Source: Erysipelotrichaceae bacterium UBA3379 (GTDB lineage Bacteria; Bacillota_I; Bacilli_A; Erysipelotrichales; Coprobacillaceae). From it: 52,880 bases of DNA. Position numbers and translations under genes: made by a program. Under the pieces are notes generated by a model, which made no database searches, had not been told where the DNA came from, and worked only from the letters and a program-made list of their open reading frames with translations. The stretch lies in contig DEPZ01000001.1 of assembly GCA_002359025.1 (NCBI GenBank), positions 1-52,880 of the forward strand, given 5' to 3'. Shown here one piece after another: positions 15,140-24,234 of the stretch; positions within the stretch are counted from its first letter, which is position 1, and every line of letters starts with the position of its first letter.

Positions 15140-16156
15140 CTATTTTTCTCCTAATCTATCAAATTCACTTCTATCTCCTGTATGTAAATACATACGATAA
15201 GCCTCTAAAACAGCTACCATCTCATCAAAGGTATCAATCTTAGATAACCTATTTTTGACTTGCGATGCAGATTTTAACCCCTTGATATACCATGGAGCAT
15301 GTCCACGCATCTGTCTAATTGCATTTTTTTCTCCTTCGACTGGTAACAATCTTTTCGCATGTTGAATACATTGATCTATCTTCTCATCTGCACTAGGTTC
15401 ATCTAATAAAACATCATGTTCAACATATTCTACCATTTGTTTGATAACCCAAGGATTTCCTAATGCGGCTCTTCCTACCATCACTGCATCACATCCTGTT
15501 TCTTCCAACATTCGCTTTGCATCTTGCGGTGTTTTGACATCACCATTACCAATAACAGGTATAGAAACAGCTTCTTTCACTTTTTTTATCCATGTCCAAT
15601 CAGCTTCACCCTCGTACATTTGTGAACGTGTTCTCCCATGAACAGCAATTGCACTTGCCCCGGCTTTTTCAATAAGTTTTGCTATTTCAACACAATTAAT
15701 ACTTTCAAAATCAAAACCAATTCTAATTTTTACTGTCACTGGTTTACTCACAGCTTCGACCACATTTTTAACAATATCATAGACAAGATCAGGATATTTC
15801 AACAAATAACTTCCTGCTTTTGCCTTTAGAACTTTATTCACTGGACATCCCATATTAATATCAATAATATCACAATTAGAATTTTCATCTACAAACTTAG
15901 CTGCTGTGACCATAGACTCAACATCTCCACCAAAGACTTGTATACTCACTGGATGTTCATCACTATCTATTTTCAACATATCTATTGTTTTTTGATTACC
16001 ATAAACAAGAGCTTTGTCACTCACCATTTCACTTACAACTAATCCAGCACCAAACTCCTTAATAATTTTACGGAAAGCTATATTTGTAATACCAGCCATA
16101 GGTGCCATAACGATTCTATTTTCTATTTCAATATTTCCTATTTTCCATTGACTCAA
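15140..16156 (-). CDS. dusB: tRNA-dihydrouridine synthase
   Basis: The 338-residue protein has the DusB pattern: MAPMAGITNIAFRKI at the N-terminus, the QVFGGD strand, the active-site DINMGCPVNKVLK with its catalytic Cys, the HGRTR FMN/tRNA motif and a phosphate-binding VMVGRAALGNPW. It is a TIM-barrel flavoenzyme that reduces uridines in the tRNA D-loop. In Bacillus the gene lies between the ftsH-hslO region and lysS, and the order is kept here apart from the insertions. The C-terminus is complete (EFDRLGEK). Its TAG stop is followed directly, in frame, by the truncated secreted gene. Confidence 0.95.
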   Translation of the reverse strand: MSQWKIGNIEIENRIVMAPMAGITNIAFRKIIKEFGAGLVVSEMVSDKALVYGNQKTIDMLKIDSDEHPVSIQVFGGDVESMVTAAKFVDENSNCDIIDINMGCPVNKVLKAKAGSYLLKYPDLVYDIVKNVVEAVSKPVTVKIRIGFDFESINCVEIAKLIEKAGASAIAVHGRTRSQMYEGEADWTWIKKVKEAVSIPVIGNGDVKTPQDAKRMLEETGCDAVMVGRAALGNPWVIKQMVEYVEHDVLLDEPSADEKIDQCIQHAKRLLPVEGEKNAIRQMRGHAPWYIKGLKSASQVKNRLSKIDTFDEMVAVLEAYRMYLHTGDRSEFDRLGEK

Positions 16157-16540
16157 TTTATATCACCTAACATAATATAACATTTTTTCTTGATAAATCA
16201 AAGATAAATAACTGTTATATTTAAAGCATAGGAGGCGATGCAAAAAAAGAAAAATATAAATATCTCCCTCTTCCAATATATTTTTCTTATTTTATAAAAT
16301 TTAATGTATAAACATAAATAGAATGGGTAATATACATATAGATAACTTACTCGTTCCCCTCTATTTTCCTCCCCATTAAATAGAAGTAAGTTATCGATTC
16401 ATTATATTCCTAATATTAATAAACACGAAAAGAAAGCATATCCCATCATGCTTTCTTTTCCTATTTCTTAAGAAATATTAAGATTTTCTTTCATAATTCT
16501 TCCATATGGAGTTGTTATAATGTAGGTGGAGGGAAAAAGT
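16157..16540. other. Intergenic region with small ORF and two strong hairpins
   Basis: Three items are seen. A 19-codon frame at 16238-16297 (+) encodes MQKKKNINISLFQYIFLIL, a basic-hydrophobic peptide; AGGAGG is present but only two bases from the ATG. A nested hairpin has 11-bp outer arms GATAACTTACT/AGTAAGTTATC (16341-16395) and inner arms CTATTT/AAATAG. A 13-bp terminator-like hairpin lies at 16427-16460 (GAAAAGAAAGCAT/ATGCTTTCTTTTC). Together these could be a short transcript such as a small RNA. An extended -10 TGTTATAAT (TATAAT at 16516-16521) probably serves the ABC transporter gene. Confidence 0.5.
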
Positions 16541-19354
16541 ATGCTAGAAATAAAACATTTATCAAAAATTTATAAAAGTAAAAATAATATTGTCAAAGCA
16601 TTAGATGATATTAATCTGACGATTCAAGATAAAGGTATGATCTTTATCTTAGGTAAAAGTGGGAGTGGAAAATCTACATTATTAAATGTATTAGGTGGTT
16701 TAGATCAATTTGATGAAGGAGAAATTATTATTTGTGGCAAATCTAGTAAAGATTTTAAACAAAGTGATTTTGATTCATACAGAAATACATTTATAGGATT
16801 TATATTCCAAGAATATAATGTTATGGAAAACTTTACTGTTAAAGAAAACATTGCATTGGCCTTACAATTACAAGGAAAAAAAGCAACAAATGAAGCTATA
16901 CAAGATATACTTAAACAAGTAGATTTAGAGAACCTAGGCGATAGAAAACCTAATGAACTTTCAGGTGGACAACTTCAAAGAGTTGCAATCGCGCGTGCAT
17001 TAATCAAAAATCCGGAGATTATTATGGCTGACGAGCCTACTGGTGCATTAGATTCTAAAACAGGAAAACAAGTCTTTGAAACACTTAAAAAGTTATCACA
17101 ACATAAACTTGTTTTAATTGTTTCTCATGATAAAGAATTTGCAAAAAACTATGCTGATCGTATTATTGAATTATCTGATGGAAAGATTATAAGTGATACA
17201 AGTAAAGAAACTTGTCAACCAGATACATTAAGTGATGGTGTGACAATTGTTGATCAACAATTTATTAATATACAAGATACTCAATCTTTATCTCAGCAAG
17301 ATATTCAAAAAATTATTGACGAATTAAAAAAACATTCGGGTGAAACAATTATTTCTTTTAATAAGAATACAAATAGTGAAATTAAGAAAGTGAATCATAT
17401 AGATGAAAATGGTTCTATCGAAGTTTTTCATCCAACAACAGATCAACATCTTCATTTAAAAGACTACACATCAAAAACAATTTCATTTATCAAATCTAAA
17501 TTACCATTTAAAAGTTCTATGAAACTTGCCTTATCTAATCTAAAACTGAAACCATTTCGTTTATTTATGACAATTATGTTATCAGTTGTTTCATTTACTC
17601 TTTTTGGTTTAACAAATACTTTATCTCAATACAATAAAAATATAACAACATATAATTCTGTCAAAGATAGCCAAATAGATTATTTATCTATATCTAAAAA
17701 TGATATTATCAATTATGATGATGAAAACTATTCATATGAATCAGATGCTAAACTCAATACATCTGATATACAGCTTATTCAAGATAAATACAAGAATATA
17801 CCATTTATACAAACATTTGACTCTTCTAATGATGGATATTCAGGTGATTTATCTCTTCATCTTACAAATACAGAAAAAATGTCTGAAACTGAATATCGTT
17901 TAAACAATATATCTCTATCAGCATATGCTTCACTTAATGAAGACATTATAAAGAAAAATGGCTTTACTTTAAAAGGAAAGCTTCCTTCAAACAATAACGA
18001 AATTGTTATTACTGAATATATTGCTGATTCATTTAAAAAGTTTGGATATTCTATTACTGATAGTAAAGGTCAAACAAAGAACTATAAAATTCAAAATTCT
18101 CAAGATTTAATTGGTAAGAAATTAAATGTAACTATTCACCATGAAATTGTACCATTAACAATTACTGGTATTTTAGATACTCATATTGATTTATCTCGTT
18201 ATCAATCCTTAACTGATGATAAAAACAATGATGGTATGTCTTCATATATATTAGAAAGTGAATTCATGCAACTTGCTCATTATGGTTATCACTCTTTAGG
18301 ATATGTTAATAACGAGTTACTTCAAGATATGATTTCAACCTACGCGTCATATCCAACAAATCTTAAAGGATATTATTTAGACTTTATATTAGATGAAAAT
18401 TATTATTCTCCATTCTATTTCTATAACTATAATGATTTAGACAAAGATCATGTCATTGAATTCAACAATAATGGTCAAGTCTATGTCAGCTATGATGCAG
18501 TAAAAGACATAAAAATTGATAAGAATATGACAATTGAAGATTATGTTAACTCTCAAATCACTCAACCTGATAATGAAAAAGAAATGATGAAAGCAATCAA
18601 TAATGCTGTTAAAAAATATCAATCAAAAATTATTACTTCACCATTTAAAATAAGCTATTCAAATTATGATGATTATAAAGAAAATATCATTGATAAAATA
18701 GCTGGTGTCTTTATTGAAACATCAATTGATAAAATACCTACATTTGCATTAAAAGAACCTATGATACAAAAATATCATCTAGAAAAAGAAGGTTACAGCA
18801 AATATATTGTTGCTCCAATGACAGATGATGATACATTAAAAGAAGTCATCTCATATACTTATGATGATGGCATTAAAGAATCAAATTATGCTTTAAATAA
18901 CCAAGTTATGCCAATGATTGTATCAGTGAATAGTGTTGTTGATACACTTGCGTCAGTCTTTCTTGTTGGTGGAGTCGCACTTGCTATATTTGCTTCTGTT
19001 ATGTTCTGTAACTTTATTGCGACAAGTATTGCTAATAAAAAACGTGAAATTGGAATTTTAAGAGCAGTTGGAGCGAGAGGTTTAGATGTCTTAAAGATTT
19101 TCTTAAATGAAAGTTTAATTATTGCTATAATTAACTGGCTATTAGCTGTTATTGTTTGTCTAGCTGGAACAAACTTTATGAATCATTACATTAGAACAAA
19201 ATTCAATGTTCTTGTAACGATTTTAGACTTTGGTCCTTTACAAATTATTGTCATTTTGATTATCTCTATTGCAGTTGCCTTTATTGCTTCAGCATTACCA
19301 GTATTCAATATTTCTCGTAAAAAACCTATAGATGCTATTAAGAATAGAAAATAA
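16541..19354 (+). CDS. ABC transporter with fused ATPase and FtsX-type permease (MacB/BceAB-like)
   Basis: The 937-residue protein starts at ATG 16541 behind GGAGGG. Residues 1-220 are the ATPase: Walker A LGKSGSGKST, signature LSGGQLQRVAIARAL, Walker B IIMADEPTGALDS and switch VSHDKEF. A linker follows, then one membrane helix (FRLFMTIMLSVVSFTLFG, about 340-360), an extracytoplasmic domain of about 430 residues, and three C-terminal helices with FtsX signatures (KKREIGILRAVGARGLDVLKIF). This is the type VII layout, usually used for peptide or lipid handling at the outer membrane face or for antimicrobial peptide resistance. No two-component genes lie next to it. Substrate unknown. It is monocistronic, with its own terminator. 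Confidence 0.88.
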   Translation: MLEIKHLSKIYKSKNNIVKALDDINLTIQDKGMIFILGKSGSGKSTLLNVLGGLDQFDEGEIIICGKSSKDFKQSDFDSYRNTFIGFIFQEYNVMENFTVKENIALALQLQGKKATNEAIQDILKQVDLENLGDRKPNELSGGQLQRVAIARALIKNPEIIMADEPTGALDSKTGKQVFETLKKLSQHKLVLIVSHDKEFAKNYADRIIELSDGKIISDTSKETCQPDTLSDGVTIVDQQFINIQDTQSLSQQDIQKIIDELKKHSGETIISFNKNTNSEIKKVNHIDENGSIEVFHPTTDQHLHLKDYTSKTISFIKSKLPFKSSMKLALSNLKLKPFRLFMTIMLSVVSFTLFGLTNTLSQYNKNITTYNSVKDSQIDYLSISKNDIINYDDENYSYESDAKLNTSDIQLIQDKYKNIPFIQTFDSSNDGYSGDLSLHLTNTEKMSETEYRLNNISLSAYASLNEDIIKKNGFTLKGKLPSNNNEIVITEYIADSFKKFGYSITDSKGQTKNYKIQNSQDLIGKKLNVTIHHEIVPLTITGILDTHIDLSRYQSLTDDKNNDGMSSYILESEFMQLAHYGYHSLGYVNNELLQDMISTYASYPTNLKGYYLDFILDENYYSPFYFYNYNDLDKDHVIEFNNNGQVYVSYDAVKDIKIDKNMTIEDYVNSQITQPDNEKEMMKAINNAVKKYQSKIITSPFKISYSNYDDYKENIIDKIAGVFIETSIDKIPTFALKEPMIQKYHLEKEGYSKYIVAPMTDDDTLKEVISYTYDDGIKESNYALNNQVMPMIVSVNSVVDTLASVFLVGGVALAIFASVMFCNFIATSIANKKREIGILRAVGARGLDVLKIFLNESLIIAIINWLLAVIVCLAGTNFMNHYIRTKFNVLVTILDFGPLQIIVILIISIAVAFIASALPVFNISRKKPIDAIKNRK

Positions 19355-19378
19355 GCAAGCCAAAACGGCTTGCTTTTT
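19353..19378 (+). terminator. Terminator of the ABC transporter gene
   Basis: Arms AAGCAAGCC (19353-19361) and GGCTTGCTT (19367-19375), then TTT. The hairpin begins within the stop codon. Confidence 0.92.
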
Positions 19379-19411
19379 ATAAACATATCAAACAAAAATT
19401 ATTAAATATCT

Positions 19412-20281
19412 CTACATTTGATTTAATAGTTCTTTTAATTCTTCTTCACTAAACTGATATTTTGTATTACAGAAATGACATGTCATTTCACAACCATGAT
19501 CTTCATCAATCATAGCTTGAATTTCTTCTTTACCAACAGTCATTAATGCACTTGTCATTTTTTCTTTAGAACAATCACACTCAAAGAATAAATCTTGTGT
19601 ATCTAAGATTTCAACGTCATCAAAAATCATTTTTAATATTTCTTCTGGAGTTTTTCCTTCATGTACTAAAGAAGATACAGGTGGAAAATCTTTCATTTTC
19701 TCTTCAATATATTGAATATCTTCTTCACTTGCTTCTGGTAACAACTGAATAATAAATCCTCCACTAGAAAGAATTTCATTCGTATCATTGACCAATACAC
19801 CTACTGAAACAACAGATGGTATTTGTTCAGAAGCCATAAAATAATATGAGAAATCATCTCCAATTTCACCACTACTTAAAGGAACTGTTCCAACAAACGG
19901 TTCTTTTAATCCCATATCTTTAATAACTTGAAGTGTTCCTTCTTTACCAACAGCATACCCTACAGCTAATTTTCCTGTATCATTATATGTATAATGTACT
20001 TCAGGATTGGCTGCAAAAGCTTTAATTTTCCCATCACTATTTGTTGATGCTAATAAAGTTCCAATAGGACCACCACCATTAATTGTAACAGTCATTTTTT
20101 CATGGTTTTTATTCATAGCACCCATCATTAATGTCGCTGACATCAAACGACCTAATGCCGCTGAAGCAGTTGGCCATAATCCATGTTTTTGTCTTGCAAC
20201 TTCTAATAGATTTGTTGTTGTACAAGCAAACACACGACAATTCTTAGATTCTACAATACCTCTTACTAAATAATCTTTCAT
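19412..20281 (-). CDS. hslO: Redox-regulated chaperone Hsp33
   Basis: The 289-residue protein is the usual length. The four zinc cysteines are C235 and C237 (ECDCS) and C268 and C271 (TCHFC), the redox switch of Hsp33; an additional Cys264 lies close by. In oxidising stress the zinc is released, disulfides form and the protein becomes an ATP-independent holdase. The start ATG lies behind GGAGG, which sits inside the last codons of the small membrane peptide gene, so the two are probably translated from the same message. Downstream of ftsH as in Bacillus, where coaX usually lies between; coaX is absent here. Confidence 0.96.
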   Translation of the reverse strand: MKDYLVRGIVESKNCRVFACTTTNLLEVARQKHGLWPTASAALGRLMSATLMMGAMNKNHEKMTVTINGGGPIGTLLASTNSDGKIKAFAANPEVHYTYNDTGKLAVGYAVGKEGTLQVIKDMGLKEPFVGTVPLSSGEIGDDFSYYFMASEQIPSVVSVGVLVNDTNEILSSGGFIIQLLPEASEEDIQYIEEKMKDFPPVSSLVHEGKTPEEILKMIFDDVEILDTQDLFFECDCSKEKMTSALMTVGKEEIQAMIDEDHGCEMTCHFCNTKYQFSEEELKELLNQM

Positions 20282-20284
20282 ACT

Positions 20285-20377
20285 CTAACCTCCAAATGCA
20301 AAATAGCTTAACAAAGGAATAATCATACACAATATAATAATACATACTAATAATTTACTCATTGTACTTCTTTTCAT
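20285..20377 (-). CDS. Small single-helix membrane peptide, 30 aa
   Basis: ATG at 20377 has AAGGAG nine bases upstream; the stop TAG is at 20285-20287, three bases before the hslO start. The peptide has a basic start (MKRSTMSKLL), a hydrophobic helix of about 17 residues (VCIIILCMIIPLLSYFAF) and ends FGG. It lies between the ftsH terminator and hslO, on the same strand as both. I do not recognise a family. The strong ribosome site, clean topology and tight spacing to hslO support a real gene. Its position next to ftsH makes a link to that membrane protease conceivable. Confidence 0.7.
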   Translation of the reverse strand: MKRSTMSKLLVCIIILCMIIPLLSYFAFGG

Positions 20378-20395
20378 AATTTTCTCCTTGCACAA

Positions 20396-20418
20396 AAATA
20401 AGCGCATAGCGCTTATTT
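20396..20418 (-). terminator. Terminator at the end of ftsH
   Basis: Arms AAATAAGCGC (20396-20405) and GCGCTTATTT (20409-20418) with a 3-nt loop, followed on the minus strand by TTTTTG. It overlaps the ftsH stop codon and may let some transcription through to the small peptide and hslO. Confidence 0.85.
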
Positions 20419-22362
20419 CATTTCATCTAATAAATCATCATCCAAATCAACAGGTGCAGACTCTTCTATTGGAGGATTTTGATTGTCATGATCATCATGA
20501 CCATCTTGTGTTTCTAACATATGCCCTGTATTATATAAAGATTCAATTTGTTCATTATTTAATGTTTCATATTCTAATAAAGCATTAGCAATGATTTCTA
20601 ATTTATCTTTTTGTTCAGTAATGATTTTTCTACATTCTTCATAACATTCATCAATAATCTTACGAACTTGTTTATCAATTTCATAAGCGATTTGACCAGA
20701 ATGTGTATTACTTGTAGATGAATAATCTCTTCCTAAGAAGACAGCATCTTGACCTGATGCATATTTAATAGGCCCTAAATCAGACATACCTAATTCAGTA
20801 ACCATCAATCTTGCAATACGTGTTGCTTGCTCAATATCATTATGAGCACCTGTAGTCACATCACCAAAGAAGACTTCTTCAGCCACACGTCCACCCATAT
20901 ATCCAGTAATGCTTGCCATTAATTGTGATTTTGTTTGGAAATATGTTTCTTCTTTCGGTGTCATTAAGTTATATCCACCAGCTTCACCACGTGGAATGAT
21001 TGTAACTTTTTGCACTTTATTTGCATCTTCTAAAGTCAATCCAATAATCGCATGTCCTGACTCATGATATGCAACAAGTTTTCTTTCTTTTTCAGTGTAT
21101 TTACGAGATTTTTTAGCAGGTCCACCGATAACACGATCGATTGCTTCATCTACATCTTCTAATGTAATTAATTTATGATTTTGTCTAACAGCAAGCAATG
21201 CTGCTTCATTTAATACGTTAGCAAGTTCAGCACCTGAGAATCCTGGTGTACGTTGTGCAATATTATCGAAATTAACATCTGAAGTAAATTTCTTATTTCT
21301 TGCATGTACGCGTAAGATTGCAGCTCTTGCTTTCTTATCTGGATTAGCAACCATGATTTGTCTATCAAAACGACCAGGTCTTAAAAGTGCAGGGTCTAAG
21401 ACATCAGCACGGTTTGTAGCAGCTAAGATAATAATACCTTCATTACCACTAAATCCATCCATTTCTACTAATAACTGGTTCAATGTTTGTTCACGTTCAT
21501 CATGACCCCCACCTACACCAGTTCCTCTTTGACGACCAACAGCATCGATTTCGTCAATAAAGATGATACATGGAGCATTTTGTTTTGCTTTTTTAAACAT
21601 ATCACGCACACGTCCAGCACCAACACCGACGAACATTTCTACGAATTCAGAACCTGAAATTGAATAAAATGGAACATTTGCTTCACCAGCAACAGCTCTA
21701 GCAAGTAAAGTTTTCCCTGTACCTGGTGGACCAACAAGTAAAACACCTCTAGGAATTTTAGCGCCCATATTGACAAATTTCTTTGGATTTTTTAAGAAAT
21801 CAACCAATTCTGTTAATTCTTCTTTTTCTTCATCAGCTCCAGCAACATCACTGAATCTAGTTTTACTATCTTTTTCTAATTTTGCACGAGAGTTTCCAAA
21901 GTCAAATGCTTTCGCATTGGCTCCACCTCCGCCTCCAATGCTCTTCATCACAAAGAACATTGCTCCAATTAATAAGACATATGGTAAGATACCAAGTAGA
22001 ACATCCATAAGCATATTTTCACTTTTTGCATCTAGGACTTCTACATTAATATTTTTGTCTTCTAAAAATTGCATTAAAGAATTAATTTCTTCATCTGTTT
22101 TAGGAACATTTGTTTCAAAAGTATTTGTAACTTCTTTACCATCTTTCTTTGTTTTATATGTTCCTTCTACCTTTGTTACATATACACCTGGCATGATTGA
22201 AACTTCTTCAACATCTTGTTTGTTGATAATTGTAACAAATTCATTATAGTTAACATGTGCAGTCGCTCCAGTATTCAGCAACGGAACAAGAGCACTCAAC
22301 AACATAATGACAACAAGCCATGGCAATATTGCTTTCATTAAGCTTTTATTTTTATTGTTCAT
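20413..22362 (-). CDS. ftsH: ATP-dependent zinc metalloprotease FtsH
   Basis: The 649-residue protein has two N-terminal membrane helices (about 10-28 and 108-126) around an extracytoplasmic domain, then an AAA+ ATPase with Walker A GPPGTGKT, Walker B CIIFIDEIDAVG and the SRH arginines (RPGRFDR), then an M41 peptidase domain with HESGH zinc site. The aromatic pore motif is FVEMFVG. It degrades misfolded and regulatory membrane proteins as a hexamer. The C-terminal tail is rich in His and Asp. It is preceded by hpt (13-bp gap) in the order tilS-hpt-ftsH, conserved across Firmicutes. Confidence 0.98.
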   Translation of the reverse strand: MNNKNKSLMKAILPWLVVIMLLSALVPLLNTGATAHVNYNEFVTIINKQDVEEVSIMPGVYVTKVEGTYKTKKDGKEVTNTFETNVPKTDEEINSLMQFLEDKNINVEVLDAKSENMLMDVLLGILPYVLLIGAMFFVMKSIGGGGGANAKAFDFGNSRAKLEKDSKTRFSDVAGADEEKEELTELVDFLKNPKKFVNMGAKIPRGVLLVGPPGTGKTLLARAVAGEANVPFYSISGSEFVEMFVGVGAGRVRDMFKKAKQNAPCIIFIDEIDAVGRQRGTGVGGGHDEREQTLNQLLVEMDGFSGNEGIIILAATNRADVLDPALLRPGRFDRQIMVANPDKKARAAILRVHARNKKFTSDVNFDNIAQRTPGFSGAELANVLNEAALLAVRQNHKLITLEDVDEAIDRVIGGPAKKSRKYTEKERKLVAYHESGHAIIGLTLEDANKVQKVTIIPRGEAGGYNLMTPKEETYFQTKSQLMASITGYMGGRVAEEVFFGDVTTGAHNDIEQATRIARLMVTELGMSDLGPIKYASGQDAVFLGRDYSSTSNTHSGQIAYEIDKQVRKIIDECYEECRKIITEQKDKLEIIANALLEYETLNNEQIESLYNTGHMLETQDGHDDHDNQNPPIEESAPVDLDDDLLDEMK

Positions 22363-22375
22363 AGGTTCTCCTTTT

Positions 22376-22906
22376 CTATTGATAACATTCTTCTTTTAAT
22401 ATACCTACATAAGGTAAATTTCTATACTTCTCATTAAAGTCTAGTCCAAATCCAATCACAAATGCATTAGGAATTTCAAAGCCAACATATTTTGCTTCAA
22501 TTGGATATACTCTTCCTTCTTTTTTATCTAACAATGTCACAATTTCTACAGAAGAAGCTCCTCTTTCTTCTAACATTGCTTTTACAGTCGATAATGTTTT
22601 CCCTGTATCTAAAATATCTTCAACAAGTAAAATATCTTTTCCTTCTACATCTTGATCTAAATCTTGTTTAATTGCAAGTGAGCAAGATTGTACACCTTCA
22701 TAACTACTCACATCCATATAACCAAAAGTAATATCAAGTTCAATATTCTTAGAAAGTTCAGCTAAAAAAGGAACAGATCCTTTCAATAATCCCACTAAAA
22801 TCAATTCTTTTCCTTGATAATCATTGTCTATACGTTTTGCTAATTCTTTACATTTTGCACTAATTTCTTCTTGTGAAATTAATATTTCTTTAACATCTTT
22901 ATGCAT
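22376..22906 (-). CDS. hpt: Hypoxanthine phosphoribosyltransferase
   Basis: At 176 residues the length is normal for HPRT. The PRPP-binding motif is ILLVEDILDTGKTL, preceded by LVGLLKGSVPFLAEL and followed by the base-binding strand KYVGFEIPNAFVIGFGLDFNE. It salvages hypoxanthine and guanine to IMP and GMP. It lies 26 bp downstream of tilS and directly before ftsH. In Bacillus TilS, HprT and FtsH are encoded together and reported to interact; the same operon is present here. Confidence 0.97.
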   Translation of the reverse strand: MHKDVKEILISQEEISAKCKELAKRIDNDYQGKELILVGLLKGSVPFLAELSKNIELDITFGYMDVSSYEGVQSCSLAIKQDLDQDVEGKDILLVEDILDTGKTLSTVKAMLEERGASSVEIVTLLDKKEGRVYPIEAKYVGFEIPNAFVIGFGLDFNEKYRNLPYVGILKEECYQ

Positions 22907-22932
22907 TCCATTTCACTCCTTATAACGATTAC

Positions 22933-24183
22933 TTATTTTATCACAAATACATTAGGTTTTGTAGTCAAATAATCAATGTTTTTTGCAATATGTGGAACTA
23001 AAACTATTGTTTGGTCTTTGTTTAAAACAACTGGCCATGTTTTTCGTTTTAAAGCAGGTATTTTTGCATTAATAAACAACCTCGATAACTTCTTTGTACC
23101 TGAAGCTGTCATAATACAATCTCCTTCTTTCATTGTCCTAATCGTAATAGGATAGTCATCTTTGCTCAAATAAACACCTTCATTGATATGACCATGTTCT
23201 AATAAATGAAAATGTTCACAACCAAAGAGTGTAAACTCTTTAAATTCATAACAATAACTCTTTGTTTGATCTTTATCGATGATATAGATATTATCGTATT
23301 CTTTTATGAACAGATAATTAACTGGAAGATTCATTTGAATATTTGGTTTCACACTATGAATCTGATGTTTAATTTCTTCTATTAATGAACATGAAATTAA
23401 TGTTGGATGCATAACATCTTTTAAAATCAAATATAAAAATATTTCTCTTAATTCTTTAGGAATATAGTAATAATAGATTTGCCCATCTGATTTATATTGT
23501 TGGTAATATGGTTTAACTTTAAACTCTAATTCCTTAACTCTTTGATTATGTTTTGTAGCTTTTTCAATTAAAGATATTTTTTCTTCCTTTGAATAATGAC
23601 ACATAACAGTATTACGTACTTTATCACGTTCAAATTCTGTTTCAAAATTTGTATAGTCATCACGATAAGGAATTCCCTCTTTATGACAAATATTTCTAAT
23701 ATCCTCTTTATACATATCCATTAATGGTCTAATCACACGCATACCTTTCACTCTATTTTCTGATCTAATGCCTAAATAATGAATGGTATTATGATGTTGA
23801 AGCTGCATATAAATTGTTTCTAAATTATCATCAAGATGATGTCCAAGTATTACACCATCACATTTATATAACTGATATATCTCTTTATAAAAGTCATAAC
23901 GTAGACTTCTTGCCTTAGCTTGAAAATTGCCCTCATGATAATCATTTTCATGAAAAACTTTATAATAAAATGGCAAAGCATGTTTTGCACAATATTCACA
24001 TACAAGCTCATAATCCTGATAACTATCATGACGTAAGTTATAATTGACATGAGCAACCAGTAGCTTATAACCTAATTGTCGAAGTGTATCAAGTAAATAC
24101 ATAGAATCACATCCACCTGAAACACCAATTACATAATATTTTTCTTTATCTAATAAATTTAAATTCACTTTTATCACATCCAT
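22933..24183 (-). CDS. tilS: tRNA(Ile)-lysidine synthase
   Basis: The PP-loop motif VSGGCDSMYLL (residues about 20-30) marks the ATP pyrophosphatase domain. HVNYNLRHDSYQDYELV and LGHHLDDNLETIYMQL are typical of TilS. The C-terminal TilS substrate-binding domain is recognisable in TASGTKKLSRLFINAKIP with RKTWPVVL. The 416-residue length is normal. It converts the CAU-anticodon wobble base to lysidine and so changes a tRNA from Met to Ile, an essential step. It opens the tilS-hpt-ftsH operon downstream of spoIIE. Confidence 0.96.
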   Translation of the reverse strand: MDVIKVNLNLLDKEKYYVIGVSGGCDSMYLLDTLRQLGYKLLVAHVNYNLRHDSYQDYELVCEYCAKHALPFYYKVFHENDYHEGNFQAKARSLRYDFYKEIYQLYKCDGVILGHHLDDNLETIYMQLQHHNTIHYLGIRSENRVKGMRVIRPLMDMYKEDIRNICHKEGIPYRDDYTNFETEFERDKVRNTVMCHYSKEEKISLIEKATKHNQRVKELEFKVKPYYQQYKSDGQIYYYYIPKELREIFLYLILKDVMHPTLISCSLIEEIKHQIHSVKPNIQMNLPVNYLFIKEYDNIYIIDKDQTKSYCYEFKEFTLFGCEHFHLLEHGHINEGVYLSKDDYPITIRTMKEGDCIMTASGTKKLSRLFINAKIPALKRKTWPVVLNKDQTIVLVPHIAKNIDYLTTKPNVFVIK

Positions 24184-24212
24184 CCCAATTATAACAAAGA
24201 AATCACATCAAA

Positions 24213-24234
24213 AAAAGACGTACATACGTCTTTT
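24213..24234 (-). terminator. Terminator of spoIIE
   Basis: Arms AAAAGACGTA (24213-24222) and TACGTCTTTT (24225-24234), followed on the minus strand by further T. It abuts the spoIIE stop codon. Confidence 0.85.

Noticed and set aside
21770..22249. 159-codon plus-strand frame opposite ftsH
   Set aside because: Antisense shadow of a well-conserved gene; low-complexity Ser/Phe composition.
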